From Symsagittifera roscoffensis (taxonomy: Eukaryota > Xenacoelomorpha > Acoela > Convolutidae): 64,000 bases of DNA. The translations under genes were made by a program, and so were the position numbers. The stretch spans positions 6,736,647 to 6,800,646 of the forward strand of contig NC_087067.1 in assembly GCF_963678635.1 (NCBI RefSeq), read 5' to 3'. The notes beneath the pieces were generated by a model that was not told the origin of the DNA, searched no databases, and saw only the letters and a list, made by a program, of their open reading frames with translations. This document shows positions 27,475-38,072 of this stretch, in pieces (within the stretch, counting starts at the first letter, position 1; each line of letters begins with the position of its first letter).

Positions 27475-28169
27475 TTATGATTCGTAGAGAAGTCCAGCAA
27501 TACATGCAGTTGAAAAACAAGCGATGCTTCCAGTGATGAAAGCACTGATTCCAATTTTGGCCATTTCTCCTTTTCTGTTCGGAGCCAATGCTCCCAACCC
27601 GCCAATTTGGATGCCAATTGACCCCAGATTGCTGAACCCACAGAGGGCATAAGTTGCGATTATATTTGACCTAGCCGAAAGAGGTTGACTGCCTGCGTTT
27701 ATTCGTCCCATTTGATCGTAGGCTATGAACTCGTTAGCGATAGTTTTCAGTCCTAAAAGCTCTCCCACATTCAAACAATCATCTGAATCTGCTCCCAAAA
27801 TGAACGCCAAAGGGTAGAATATATACTGGAACATAACATACAGCGTCAAGTCTTTGATGTTTATCAATTCGCCCAGGTATGTTAGCATGTAGTTGGTAGC
27901 TTCTAGGAGTGACAAAATGGCAATAAGGTTGGCGATGATGTTCAGCACCATCTTCATTCCATCCCCTGCGCCATCTGCAATAGCGTGAACAAAGTTCACA
28001 TAACCAGAATCGCTAACTCGATCACGTTTGATTTCCTCTGCGACATCATTTCTGCTATCTTCGTCTTCCTTTTGTTCAGTCTCATTCGCTTTTCTTTCGG
28101 ATAAGAAAACGTGCTCAGTTTCTGGATAAACGATCTTAGAAAATGACAAAGCGGCGGGTGCGGACATGA
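27475..28169 (-). pseudogene. CNT/SLC28 nucleoside transporter, 3' fragment copy
   Basis: An uninterrupted frame of 230 codons starting at an internal Met (MSAPAALSF) and ending GLLYES-stop. It covers only the C-terminal half of a CNT transporter: cytosolic acidic loop, the 'ANEFIAY' segment, 'CGFSNLGSIG' and the last helices. The first exon and the half with the GQTE substrate motif are absent, because upstream the sequence switches at 28170 to duplicated spacer DNA. Compared with the complete neighbour it lacks 11 residues (EVEKNLEDEDEE region, 33 bp) and has NRKGE instead of NRKGD. It cannot form a complete transporter. It may be a decaying fragment too young to have gained stops, or an alternative 3' exon of the neighbouring gene. 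A haplotype-merge assembly error is another explanation. Confidence 0.8.
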
Positions 28170-28182
28170 CACGCTTTTATGA

Positions 28183-28188
28183 TTTATT
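28183..28188 (-). terminator. Candidate poly(A) signal of the CNT gene at 28924-31194
   Basis: TTTATT on the plus strand reads AATAAA on the minus strand, about 740 bp past the stop. It is the only canonical hexamer I noticed in the duplicated 3' segment, and the same motif ends the left unit. Confidence 0.35.
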
Positions 28189-28845
28189 GCACACTGTTTT
28201 CGTATAATCATAGTGTTCAGATTTGTAATCAATTTAGCTCCAAAATATTCAAAAGGTTGCAAAAGTTACATTTGTTTCAAAAATTGAAAACTGTTGTTAC
28301 TATGTTTTTTTTTGAAAACCATAACTTTACATTCACGAAATTTACAAAATTACGAACAATTTACAAAACTTGTTGAAAGCCCAGCAGTTCTTAACATCTT
28401 TCAAGATTTTTTTGGATTTTTTACAAACTGTGCAAAAACCTTTAACATGACTAGATGAAACTTTCGACATATTTTTAAAAGTCTCTCAGGACTAAAATCT
28501 ATTGGGGAGGCATTTTTGGGCTGATTTAACGGATTTTTGACATACAAAAACGTAATCTTCAGGGCAAAGACTGCCCGCAAAATACCGAAAGATGAAAGTT
28601 TTTTTTAAAAAAAATTGGAATTAATGAAGCTGAAAGTTTACAAAACAGATGTCAAGCTTTAAAAACTTTATGTACAAAAACTGAATGAAGTTACATTTCC
28701 CCTTTTGATCAAGTTAGGACCCTACCCCCAAATTTTAATTTGGATTCAATTTTCTCGACGCTGCAATCAAAATACTCGATACTGATCGAATGAATCTTCA
28801 GCTTAGAACCAAGCCAACATACCCTCCAAATATAAAGGTTTAAAT

Positions 28846-28884
28846 GGGTGGTGGTGGTGGTGGTGGGGGGGGGGGGGTAGGGGA
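28846..28884. repeat. GGT repeat and G-run (unit 2)
   Basis: Duplicate of the tract at 27399-27436 with two more G residues, in the 3' flank of the complete CNT gene. Confidence 0.9.
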
Positions 28885-28923
28885 GGATGCCAACTTGTTA
28901 CAAGAGTATAAATGCCCGATGAC

Positions 28924-31194
28924 TTATGATTCGTAGAGAAGTCCAGCAATACATGCAGTTGAAAAACAAGCGATGCTTCCAGTGATGAAAGCACTGATTC
29001 CAATTTTGGCCATGTCTCCTTTTCTGTTCGGAGCCAATGCTCCCAACCCGCCAATTTGGATGCCAATTGACCCCAGATTGCTGAACCCACAGAGGGCATA
29101 AGTTGCGATTATATTTGACCTAGCCGAAAGAGGTTGACTGCCTGCGTTTATTCGTCCCATTTGATCGTAGGCTATGAACTCGTTAGCGATAGTTTTCAGT
29201 CCTAAAAGCTCTCCCACATTCAAACAATCATCTGAATCTGCTCCCAAAATGAACGCCAAAGGGTAGAATATATACTGGAACATAACATACAGCGTCAAGT
29301 CTTTGATGTTTATCAATTCGCCCAGGTATGTTAGCATGTAGTTGGTAGCTTCTAGTAGTGACAAAATGGCAATTAGGTTGGCGATGATGTTCAGCACCAT
29401 CTTCATTCCATCCCCTGCGCCATCTGCTATAGCGTGAACAAAGTTCACATAACCAGAATCGCTAACTCGATCACGTTTGATTTCCTCTGCGACATCATTT
29501 CTGCTATCTTCGTCTTCCTTTTGTTCAGTCTCATTCGCTTTTCTTTCGGATAAGAAAACGTGCTCAGTTTCTTCATCTTCGTCCTCTAAATTTTTCTCAA
29601 CTTCTGGATAAACGATCTTAGAAAATGACAAAGCGGCGGGTGCGGACATGACACTCGCCGAAATGAGATGAGAGGGCGAGACACCCATCGAAACATAGGC
29701 GGCAAAAACGCCGCCTGCAATAGTGGCAAAACCACCCGTCATAACTGCATGCAGTTCAGATAGAGTCATAGTCTGTATGTATGGTTTGACCAAAAGCGGT
29801 GCTTCAGTTTGGCCGACGAATATGTTTCCAGCTGCGCTGATAGACTCCACGGCTGTCGTTGCCAGAGTCTTTTGCATCACCCACGCTATTTTCCTGATGA
29901 TAAACTGCATTAAGCCGATGTGATAGAGGAACGAAACAAAAGCTGAGAAGAAAGGAATGATCATAAGAGTGGTGACGGCAAAAATACTGACAGGGGGCTT
30001 TCCTTGCGGCTGGAAGTTGAAGTTAACTCCGACCAACCCGAAATCCAGAAAGTCGCTAGCAGTTTCGCCGAGCCAGTCGAACAGATCGAAGCCGACGTCG
30101 GTTCGGAGAACGAAGACTCCAAATCCGAACTGAAGAGCAAGGCCCCAAAATACAGTGCGCCACTTGATATGAGTTTTGTGTTTAGAGATTAGGACTGAAA
30201 ACAGGACGAGAACGAGGAGTCCGCCTGCAGATTTGAGTCGAACAGGATCCTCATAGTTCCAATAGATAGTGACAAAAATGATGAGACATGCTATAATTAT
30301 GTAGAAGACTGCCGAAATTGTTATTCGCAAGTACTTCCAGCTCTTGGACTTCAGGAGATGCTCGAGTTTGTCTTGGATTCGAGAAGAGTTGAGCAACTTG
30401 CGTATTCCGAGTTCTAAAATTTAGGCGCTTTCTAAAGTTTCCCAGTAGATGGGGGCAATCTAAGACTTTCGAGAGGAGCGGGGCGATAAAATTATTCAAA
30501 AATAACGCCGACATTTTCCGGTAAGCCAAATTGACTCACACAAAAATACAGAATTTTTTGACGGTTTGAACAAAAACGAGCCTTCACTTCAAGTTTAGAA
30601 CAAACTCGCGCTTAAGGCGGCTTTAGATTGTAAAATACATTAGCTCAAGTTAATGGATCCATTTGAGTGGTAAGGCTGTCGAATTGTTTTGTTGAGGGGT
30701 GGGGGGGGGGGTTGTTGGACGGGATAATGAGTAAATTGATAATTTTATTGCATTTTTCATACTCATGTTTTTTGTGGAAAAAATTGAATTAGTTCTTGAA
30801 AATAGAAAAAAAACTTACTGCTTATTTTCTGGGCGTAGAAAAAGACAGCTATGCAGTATATTATGAGGGTGGGTTTCGCATCATCAAAATGAAGCACGGA
30901 AGCCACAATAACGTACACACCAATCACCACATAGACCACTAGTTCTATCACTCGTTTGGTCAGATCTCGTGATAGTTTTTCTTTCGCTCCAATCTTAAAA
31001 TTCTCCCCAAATTCGACCACTTTAGTCCAGGGCATCGGTTTTTTGTTGCGGAAACTCAAATGATTCTTGTTGTTTTCATCGACAGGGTGAAATGCACCTT
31101 TGAGACCTGGCGAAGCCCCAACATGGATTCCAGAAGGATCGAGGTCTTCTTTAGATTCACGAAATCCATCGTTATTTTCACATTCCAAGCTCAT
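28924..31194 (-). CDS. SLC28-like: Concentrative nucleoside transporter (SLC28/CNT family), copy A
   Basis: Cation-coupled nucleoside importer of the plasma membrane. Two coding exons: 30819-31194 and 28924-30413, joined by a 405-bp intron (donor A|GTAAGT, acceptor TTTTAG|AA; the split codon gives Lys126). This predicts 621 residues, in the range of animal CNTs (~600-690). Residues 1-80 are a hydrophilic cytosolic N-terminus. Hydrophobic segments follow at about 82-101 and 108-122, then throughout exon 2. Substrate-site motifs are present: GNIFVGQTEAPLL (GQTE at 326-329), ANEFIAYDQ (Glu537) and CGFSNLGSIG (Asn571, Ser574). An unusually long, acidic Glu/Asp/Lys-rich insert (about 395-441) lies between the PSHLISASVMSAP region and the next helices. 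Start codon: first ATG of exon 1, not preceded by in-frame coding. Nucleoside selectivity cannot be read reliably. The 3' half is duplicated downstream, and part of exon 2 was probably converted with the paralogue at 34506. Confidence 0.93.
29570..29757 (-). other. Putative gene-conversion tract in CNT copy A (partner 35068-35255)
   Basis: 188 bp align without gaps to 35068-35255 with three mismatches by eye (about 98%), including synonymous positions. Immediately outside, the two genes drop to roughly 70-75% with length differences. Confidence 0.75.
30414..30818 (-). other. Intron of CNT copy A
   Basis: 405 bp with GTAAGT donor and TTTTAG acceptor. Its phase (one base of a Lys codon in the first exon, AA in the second) is identical to the intron of the paralogue, supporting both gene models. 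It contains a G-run on the plus strand near 30697-30712. Confidence 0.88.
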
Positions 31195-31581
31195 TTTTAA
31201 TGATTGTGAACAGAATTAGCAAAGCATGCAGTAGTTTCAGTTTCCAAAACTTAGAAATAAGCAAAAAGCGCTAAATAGGCGTATAAAATTAAAGTGATTA
31301 TGTAGTTTTTGGATAATAGTAAACTTTGATCTGAGCGTGAAAAAACCAAATTAACTTGGCATTTTTAAAAGTTATCGTATAGTTTGTTTGAAGTTTAAAT
31401 CAGATAAATCAGAACGTGATAAAACAAAGGACTGCTGCTGCTCAAGTATATTTATAAAGATCAATCGTAATGTTTTGACAGAGTTTTGAATGCAATTTAG
31501 TTTTTCAGACAACCTTGAGGCACCAATTCGGTTTGAACAATTAGGTTTTGCATGCAATTTGTTTTCAAAATATAATTAGTA

Positions 31582-31774
31582 GCAAAAAGTTCGGACAGAC
31601 AAAAATAATTAAAAAGAGCAAATGACCTTTTTTAGACATTTTTTGCATGCAAAAGCTAATTTTTCAGACAAAGTATGTCTCAATGTCACCTAAAAAATAA
31701 AATCTGCATGCAAAAATTGCTCCAAATTGGTAGATTGCTCTTTTTAATTATTTTTGTCTGTCCGAACTTTTTGC
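31582..31774. mobile_element. Foldback/MITE-like element with 38-bp perfect terminal inverted repeats
   Basis: The left arm at 31582-31619 starts GCAAAAAGTTCGGACAGAC; the right arm at 31737-31774 is its exact reverse complement over 38 bp. The interior contains TGCATGCAAAA motifs and AATTTTTCAGAC. Related arms lie just outside: TATAATTAGTAGCAAAAAG at 31571 and its inverse near 31795-31845, so a larger foldback encloses it. The TIR character suggests a Tc1/mariner-related MITE, but no transposase or clear TA duplication is visible. Confidence 0.8.
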
Positions 31775-31853
31775 AACCTTCTATAGATAAATTTCTCTTT
31801 TTCATTAATTTTGTTTGTCCGAACTTTTTGCTACTAATTATATAGAGAGTTGC

Positions 31854-32047
31854 AAAAAGTTGAAACAGACAGAATTAATTAAAAACCGCAAATGACCTAT
31901 TTCAGAAAATTTTGCATGCAAAAACTAATTTTTCAGACTGAAAGTATGACTCAAGTTCACCCTAAAACTCAAATTTGCATGAGAAAGTTGCTCACAATTG
32001 GCAGATTGCTCTTTTTAATTATTTCTGTCTGTTCCAACTTTTTATTT
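31854..32047. mobile_element. Second copy of the same foldback/MITE-like family
   Basis: The left arm GCAAAAAGTTGAAACAGACAG at about 31854 and the right arm CTGTCTGTTCCAACTTTTTAT at about 32023-32044 are imperfect inverted repeats. The interior matches the neighbouring copy (TTTGCATGCAAAAACTAATTTTTCAGAC). Open frames through it are accidental. Confidence 0.7.
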
Positions 32048-32049
32048 AC

Positions 32050-34430
32050 TATAACCCAAAAAGTTAAAACTAGAGTGAATTAAACGAGCCAAAAAATCAA
32101 GAAGATGAAAAACAAAGAAAAAATTATTATATCCAACTATAAGTTCTTTAATTGTTCCAACTGCTTCAAAAATGTGGAGATACTTTGTGTTCGACTGTGT
32201 TAAATTTTTTTCTTTTTTTCTTTTTTTTTCTTTTTTTTTCCACGCAAAATTAGGTTCAACAAAAAATCATGGAATGGGTCGAGTGATATACCAAAATGAA
32301 ACCCTTTCAGTCGTGATTCCAACAACTTTAAAAAATTTTACAAAATTTTCTCATTGTAAAAAAAAACGCTTTAAAATTTTGATTTTTTATTTCATTTTTG
32401 AGCGAATAAAGGGAGCAGGCTTACAACAGCTTAATTATGTTTAACTTAAGCCCTACAAATGTAGTTTTGAGCACGGCAAATTAAAGTGTTTGATTTTTTT
32501 AGCGCCATTAAAGGAATCAAAAACATCGAAAAAAATTTTCTGCAAAAAAAAATTGGAAAAAAAATTGAAATTTTTTAAAATCATTATACGATGTTTTTGT
32601 GTTTCTAGTAATTTTTCTACAGAATTTTTGTTCGATTTTTCTATGTTATTAAGACTTTCGAAAATATCTAAAAAACAGATTTTTGTCAGATCCTTTTATC
32701 ACACCACGCAGAAAAAGCTACACTATTTTGAAAAAAAAAAAACCTTTTTTTTGTAGTTTTTGAATAACGTACGGTTTTAAAAAATAACGTTACAAAACTT
32801 GACAAAATAGAATCGTATTTTTTCAATCGCTCAGTTTTAGCGAGATTCTTGATTAAAACCTAGCCATGTAACAAACCAAACTGAATTATTTGTATTACCT
32901 GCTGCAATCAAATTAGCCGAAAAAAGGTAATCTGTTGATATGCGAGTAGCACAGAACGTTTAATCCACGGTAGTTTAATATTAGTTTACTATCAGAAAAT
33001 CGAGTATGAGGACTAATTATAAAAAAATCGAAACTCTCTGTTAAAAAAAATAGTATTTTTTGTTTTTTTCCCCTGTTGTTCTAAATTCATTTTAGTTTTT
33101 AGTGAATAGTGACTGAATTGGGTAAAAACTGCAGGACTGAGAAGTAATACTAGCTTATGCATTGAACAACTTGAAGAAGAATGAAAATGACAAGGTCACT
33201 TTCTCGGTGAGTTTCCTCTCAAGTTGTCCAAAAGTCGAAAAATTTCGACCGGTCATTCTGATTACTAAAAAAAAAAATCTGAAATCTAAACCCTGACTAA
33301 TATGGCTTTGAGTGATGCTAAACTTAAATTTCTACAATTTTTCTTTGCAGTTGACAAAATCGGCTGGAAAAAAAATGAAAAACTGACGATATTTTTTACC
33401 AACGCTCCGAGAGTTCGCGGAATAAAAATCATAATTTACGTAGTAAAATTTTAGTATGATGATGTAACCCCGATTATCGCATTTGAGATTCCGTGATTTT
33501 TGAAAAATCAAGTTTATCAGCAAACTTAGATGCTTTGGTTACCGCAACAATTGTTATCACGCACTAAATTTTAATCCTAAAATGAGCAGCTGCTTTTCAA
33601 GCGCGCTGAAGTATAAAACTGTGGTCAGCAGTCAAACCAAAAAAGAGGCTGTTACAAGAGTCCAGCCTTGAAATAACAAAAGACCAAGCTAAATGAGTAG
33701 CATTTTCAGATGACACATGTTTACGTGTTCCTTTTTTCGGATTTCTCTCACTCAGGTGTCTAGGTCTAACTCATTTTGAGTACAACTCAATCACGCTTTG
33801 CTGAACTTTTTGATGTAAAAAAAACGACTGTTCAAGTTTCTATCAAGTTTGACTAAATACTAACGTCTTCCGGTAATAGGTCTCGACATAGAGATAAAAC
33901 GATGTATTTTTTTTTTACCGGAGAGAAGTGAACGCAAAATTTTTGGATTATTGGAACTTTCAATCAATAGTTTTCTTAGTTTTTTTTCTTAGTTTTTTTC
34001 TTAGCAGTAAAAATCCGAAAAAAAATGGGAGTTATTTTTGAAACAGTATTTACTAAGTACACGCATTTACTGTTATATTTCTGAGACGAACTCTCATTTT
34101 CTTATTTAAGAGCAGATTTTTTTTCTATCATTTTTGATCGATTCCTCTAATTTAACTCAGCTGCATTGATAAATGTCTGCCCTACTGCTGCTTCCTGAAC
34201 TATTCTGCTCTTTTCTGCTCTATGATCCGGATCTGTCTAACCCTGCCTAACTTTGACTCCCGAATAATTAAACTGGGCTTAAAAGTAGAAATTTTTTGAC
34301 GATTTTTAGTAGTTGTTCTTTAGCTGCAAGACTTTAAAAACCATAACAATAAATGTTCTAAAATCAAAATCATCAGAATAAGAATATAAGCAATACCCTC
34401 AAAAAAGTTGCATTAAAATTACATTAGCTA
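32050..34430. other. Intergenic region between the two CNT genes
   Basis: AT-rich. It contains a polypyrimidine run at about 32204-32240 and a short tandem repeat of TTTTTTTCTTAG near 33972-34005. Frames of 60-90 codons here are dominated by Phe/Lys and have no domain features, so I do not call genes. Confidence 0.55.
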
Positions 34431-34475
34431 GACTAAATGCATTCAGTATACTGAAAAGGTTTCAACGTTTTTAGA

Positions 34476-34481
34476 TTTATT
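34476..34481 (-). terminator. Candidate poly(A) signal of CNT copy B
   Basis: TTTATT on the plus strand reads AATAAA on the minus strand, 25 bp past the stop codon of the gene at 34506. Compact 3'UTRs of this size exist in small invertebrate genomes. Confidence 0.45.
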
Positions 34482-34505
34482 TCAGACTTGAAGTTGAAGT
34501 TTAAG

Positions 34506-36773
34506 CTAGTCTGATTTATACAGCAGCCCAGCGATACAAGCTGTAGAAAAGCATGCGACGTTTCCAGTGACGAAAGCGCTGATTCCAATCCGAGCCAGAT
34601 CCCCCTTCCGATTCGGTGCCAGAGCTCCCATGCCTCCAATTTGAACCCCGATTGACCCCAAATTACTGAACCCACACAGGGCGTAAGTGGCGATAACCTG
34701 AGATCTCGGGGTCAAAAGGTCATCCTTCATCATCTTGGTCATCTGGTCATAGGCCAAGAACTCGTTAGCTATCGTCTTAAGCCCGAGAAGCTCCCCAACT
34801 CGCGTGCAATCTTCCGCATCCGCTCCGAGTAGAAAAGCAAGGGGGTAGAACACGTATTGGAATATCATGTATAATGTCAAACCTTGAATGTTGACAAGGG
34901 ATCCAAAATAAGTGACGAGGTAGTTGACAGCCGCTAATAGAGACAGAAACGCAATCAGATTCGCTATGATGTTTAGAACCATTGTCATACCGTCCGTAGC
35001 GCCAGCAGAAATTGCATGAACAAGGTTCTCATAGCCATCGTCTTCTGGCTTTTTCTTCTCTTCCACATCTTCATCTTCGTCCTCTAAATTCTTCTCAACT
35101 TCTGGATAAACGATCTTAGAAAACGACAAAGCGGCGGGTGCGGACATGACACTCGCCGAAATGAGATGAGAGGGCGAGACACCCATCGAAACATAGGCGG
35201 CAAAAACGCCGCCTGCAATAGTGGCAAAACCACCCGTCATAATTGCATGCAGTTCCGACATTGTCAGTGTTTGCAAAAATGGTTTGATAAGGAGCGGTGC
35301 TTCGGTTTGGCCAACGAAGATGTTTCCGGCGGCACTCATTGATTCGGTAGCAGAGGTACCCATTGTTCTTTGCATCAGCCAAGCAATTTTTCCTATTAAG
35401 AACTGCATGAAGCCTAAATGGTAGAGAGCCGAAATGAATGCTGAGAAAAAAGGAATGATCATTAGTACTGTAACTCCCAGAATAGTGGGCATTGGAGTTG
35501 ATGAATGTTCACTTGCAGGGGTCGTGGGCATGTTTGATTCGGAACCATTTCTCGAAACGGCATTCGGAGTGTCTTGAGGGTAGGATGGTTTGAACACAAA
35601 CTCGATTCCGAAATGGGAGAAGTTCAGAAATGTTCGTGCGGCGGTTCCGAGCCCTTCGAAGATGTCGAACCCCAGTTGAGTTCTAAGCACGAATGCTCCG
35701 AAGGCGAATTGAAGAAAGAGACCCCAGAAGACCGTTTTCCAGTTGATGTTTGATTTGTGCTTGGACATGATAACTGAGAAAAATACGAGGAACAGGAGTC
35801 CACCGGCTGAAATGAGTCGCGACGGATCCCTGTAGTTCCAGAAGATCACAAGGAATCCGATGGTTGCACATACTGCAATGTAGAACCCACATGACAGAAG
35901 TCGTCTGCATGTACTTTCAGATCCGGATGAAGATGAAATTGAGCTGAATGACTTCTGCCAGAAAGGAAAATCGAGAAGATTGTTGTATCTTGGTTCTAAA
36001 CCAAAAAAAAAAAATGCAGCTTGAAAAAAGCCTGTACATATATATCTGGCGTTGAAACTATCAAAGCAACTCTGAATGCGTAAATTTTTTTGAACATTTT
36101 TTTGAGGCCAAACTGTGTATATTGTGAATTGTCAGAGGATTCCGCAACAAAAACGCTCCCTTTGTTATTTAATTTCTTTCATTTTCTTTGATCGTTCCGA
36201 CAAAATTTAACTTGTTGGAATCCAGGAACATGCAGATACAAAATTGTGCGCCTATCCAGTGCACAGCTTGACCTCGTAATGAAGTTCATTGGTTTTGAAG
36301 TTTCGAAAAAAAAAAGATAATTAACCTTTTTCATCGTACTCACTTGCTAATCGATGGACAAGGAATATCACAGCCAAGCTGTAGAAAACAACGACCGGTT
36401 TCGCCTGGTCAAAATTAAGACAAGCGGCCAGCAAAACATAGAGACCGGTCAAAAAATAAACCGTCAATTCCAAAATATGATTCGCATTTTTGTGCCTCGA
36501 CATCATTCGGTATTTATGTTGAAACTTTTCCATCGCGATGCTCAAGTCTTGCATGGGACTTGTGTTCATTTGGAACTGAATGTTGGTTCCTGAAGTGACT
36601 CTAGCTCCTTCCTTCGGTGAGTCCTGGATTGGTATCCAGGTAGACTTCGGATCCATCGCCAGGAGTTCCCCCGTTTGAGGGGTCTGGCTTTCCAAACTGG
36701 AACTGGTTCTGTGAGAGGAGTCACGTGACCCGTAGTCCCTATGCACTGGCTCCATGTCCATTTCTTCCCGCAT
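34506..36773 (-). CDS. SLC28-like: Concentrative nucleoside transporter (SLC28/CNT family), copy B
   Basis: Paralogue of the gene at 28924-31194. Two coding exons: 36344-36773 and 34506-35995. The 348-bp intron has donor A|GTGAGT and acceptor GTTTAG|AA; the split codon is Lys144, the same phase as copy A. Predicted length is 639 residues. The hydrophilic N-terminus is followed by hydrophobic segments in the order seen in copy A. Substrate-site motifs are intact: GQTE at 372-375, Glu555 in ANEFLAYDQ, and Asn588 and Ser591 in CGFSNLGSIG. Differences from copy A: a Ser/Thr/Pro/Asn-rich stretch at about 283-311 (probably an extracellular loop, with NGS as possible glycosylation site) and a much shorter acidic cytosolic loop (VEKNLEDEDEDVEEKKKPEDD). 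Start chosen: ATG of MREEMDMEPV. Residues around MTGGFATIAGG to VEKNLEDEDE are almost identical to copy A at DNA level. Confidence 0.93.
35068..35255 (-). other. Putative gene-conversion tract in CNT copy B (partner 29570-29757)
   Basis: Mirror of the tract in copy A. It encodes the segment from about SELHAIMTGG to the start of the acidic loop. Direction of transfer is not evident from this alignment alone. Confidence 0.75.
35996..36343 (-). other. Intron of CNT copy B
   Basis: 348 bp, GTGAGT donor, pyrimidine-rich GGTTTAG acceptor, phase identical to the paralogue. Confidence 0.88.
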
Positions 36774-36916
36774 TTTAAATTCACGTGAGAGTTTTTCGAA
36801 GTATGGAAGCAGTAGAAATAAAAATTTAGGCTTTTATAACTAACTCAAGGTCAAAAAGTGAATGATATTTGACAAACACTCGTGTGATCGAAACTATTGA
36901 CAATATTTGTTTGTCA

Positions 36917-37116
36917 NNNNNNNNNNNNNNNNNNNNNNNNNNNNNNNNNNNNNNNNNNNNNNNNNNNNNNNNNNNNNNNNNNNNNNNNNNNNNNNNNNNN
37001 NNNNNNNNNNNNNNNNNNNNNNNNNNNNNNNNNNNNNNNNNNNNNNNNNNNNNNNNNNNNNNNNNNNNNNNNNNNNNNNNNNNNNNNNNNNNNNNNNNNN
37101 NNNNNNNNNNNNNNNN
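36917..37116. other. Assembly gap (200 N)
   Basis: Exactly 200 N. The right edge begins at the first base of a 1.21-kb tandem repeat unit, so the gap probably hides more copies and its size is nominal. Confidence 0.99.
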
Positions 37117-37180
37117 CGGAGAATTTTTTGGAATAGCAGTCCCAAGCCTCAACCACTCGGCTACTCTGTCTCAAAAGACC
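37117..37180 (-). ncRNA. tRNA-Ser(GCT)-like pseudogene or SINE head in repeat unit 1
   Basis: Read on the minus strand: GAGTAGCCGAGTGGTTGAGGC (D-arm and A box) followed by TTGGGACTGCTATTCCAA, an anticodon arm with GCT as in tRNA-Ser, then a variable-arm-like ATTCTCCGTG. The T-arm and acceptor end are degenerate: GGCTCAAACTT instead of GGTTCGANTCC, as read in the other copies because the gap removes it here. Not a functional tRNA. Confidence 0.6.
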
Positions 37181-37963
37181 ATAAAGCAAGCAATACTGAA
37201 CGAACAATGTTTTCGATAGGATTGAATCAGTGACATTTCAAAATGGCATATCAGTACTAATTATTATGACTAATGAGTTAGCTACCGAAAGCAACGAAAT
37301 TAAATTGCAGCAAAATTAGGCGAAACTGAGATGGTTGAACTCAAAAAAATTTCTCAAACCGGAAAAATTAGACGGATTAGTGTAAGTTTCGGTACAAAAA
37401 TGATAGACGGATCAAATTTTGTCACGTTGTTTTTTTGAGCAAACTCATGGGATGTATGATAAAAAAACTACGCTTTTGTTTTCGAAACATTCATTTTTTT
37501 TTGAAATGTTCATTTTAATTTTTCGAGAGCAGCGTATGACCCCTTAAACTCCTAAATTGACAAACATAAAAAATATCCCTCTTAAGTAACTGTTGGAATT
37601 TGCCTGAATTTTGCCAGAGCGTTCGTATGAGGAAAATATTCGAATCTATGATGAAAAAAAAAATGTTTTTGCCGCCTTGTAAATGTTTTTGCTCAAACCT
37701 AGTTTTTAGAGTGTTTGTTGTGTTTGTTGGGTAGGTAAGGGGGTTTGGTCTGCTCTGCAGTTTTTCAGAATGACATTTTTACAAGGTTATTTTTGATTTT
37801 GAATTTTTGCTTTAGAAAACGTTTTGCGTTTAGAAAAAAGTCAAAAAGTCTTCATCTGTAAAATTTCGCCATGACCAGGCCAAACTGAGCACTGGATAGC
37901 ACAATTGTTGGATCGCGGACTGTCAGAAAGCGATTATAGCTAGTTATTCTGAATTTCGCTACT

Positions 37964-38072
37964 GTAAGTGGATTCTGCTACGTGTGAGTGGAATTCGCAA
38001 ATGTAAGTGAAATCTGCAGACTTTGTCAACGGAATCTGCAAACGCAAGCGGGTTGTGCAGACCGTAAGTACT
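37964..38072. repeat. ~20-bp minisatellite inside the 1.21-kb unit (also near 39177-39285 and 40391-40499)
   Basis: About five degenerate repeats of a GTAAGTGGATTCTGCAAAC-like motif: GTAAGTGGATTCTGCTACG, GTGAGTGGAATTCGCAAAT, GTAAGTGAAATCTGCAGAC, CAACGGAATCTGCAAAC, GCAAGCGGGTTGTGCAGACC, ending in GTAAGTAC. Several repeats begin with a splice-donor-like GTAAGT. Confidence 0.8.

Larger units (their letters stand above)
26723..29651. repeat. Tandem segmental duplication of the CNT 3' half (two units)
   Basis: Unit 1 is about 26723-28169 (1447 bp) and unit 2 about 28170-29651 (1482 bp). They are almost identical: a handful of single-base differences, two extra G in the G-run of unit 2, and one 33-bp indel inside the coding sequence. 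At the internal junction, coding sequence ending GGACATGA is joined to spacer sequence CGCTTTTATG with a shared CAC (28170-28172; also 26723 and 29652-29654). That is about 2-3 bp of microhomology. The unit spans the 3' half of the large CNT exon, the 3'UTR and a poly(A) signal. Confidence 0.93.

Noticed and set aside
31892-32083. 63-codon frame in the foldback region
   Set aside because: It lies entirely in MITE-like repeat sequence and has no protein feature.
37117-37190. Functional tRNA-Ser gene
   Set aside because: The acceptor stem does not pair, the T-arm is degenerate and the anticodon stem has a mismatch; only a pseudogene or SINE head is supported.
36826-37233. Several frames running through the N gap
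   Set aside because: They contain unknown sequence and exist only because N is not a stop.
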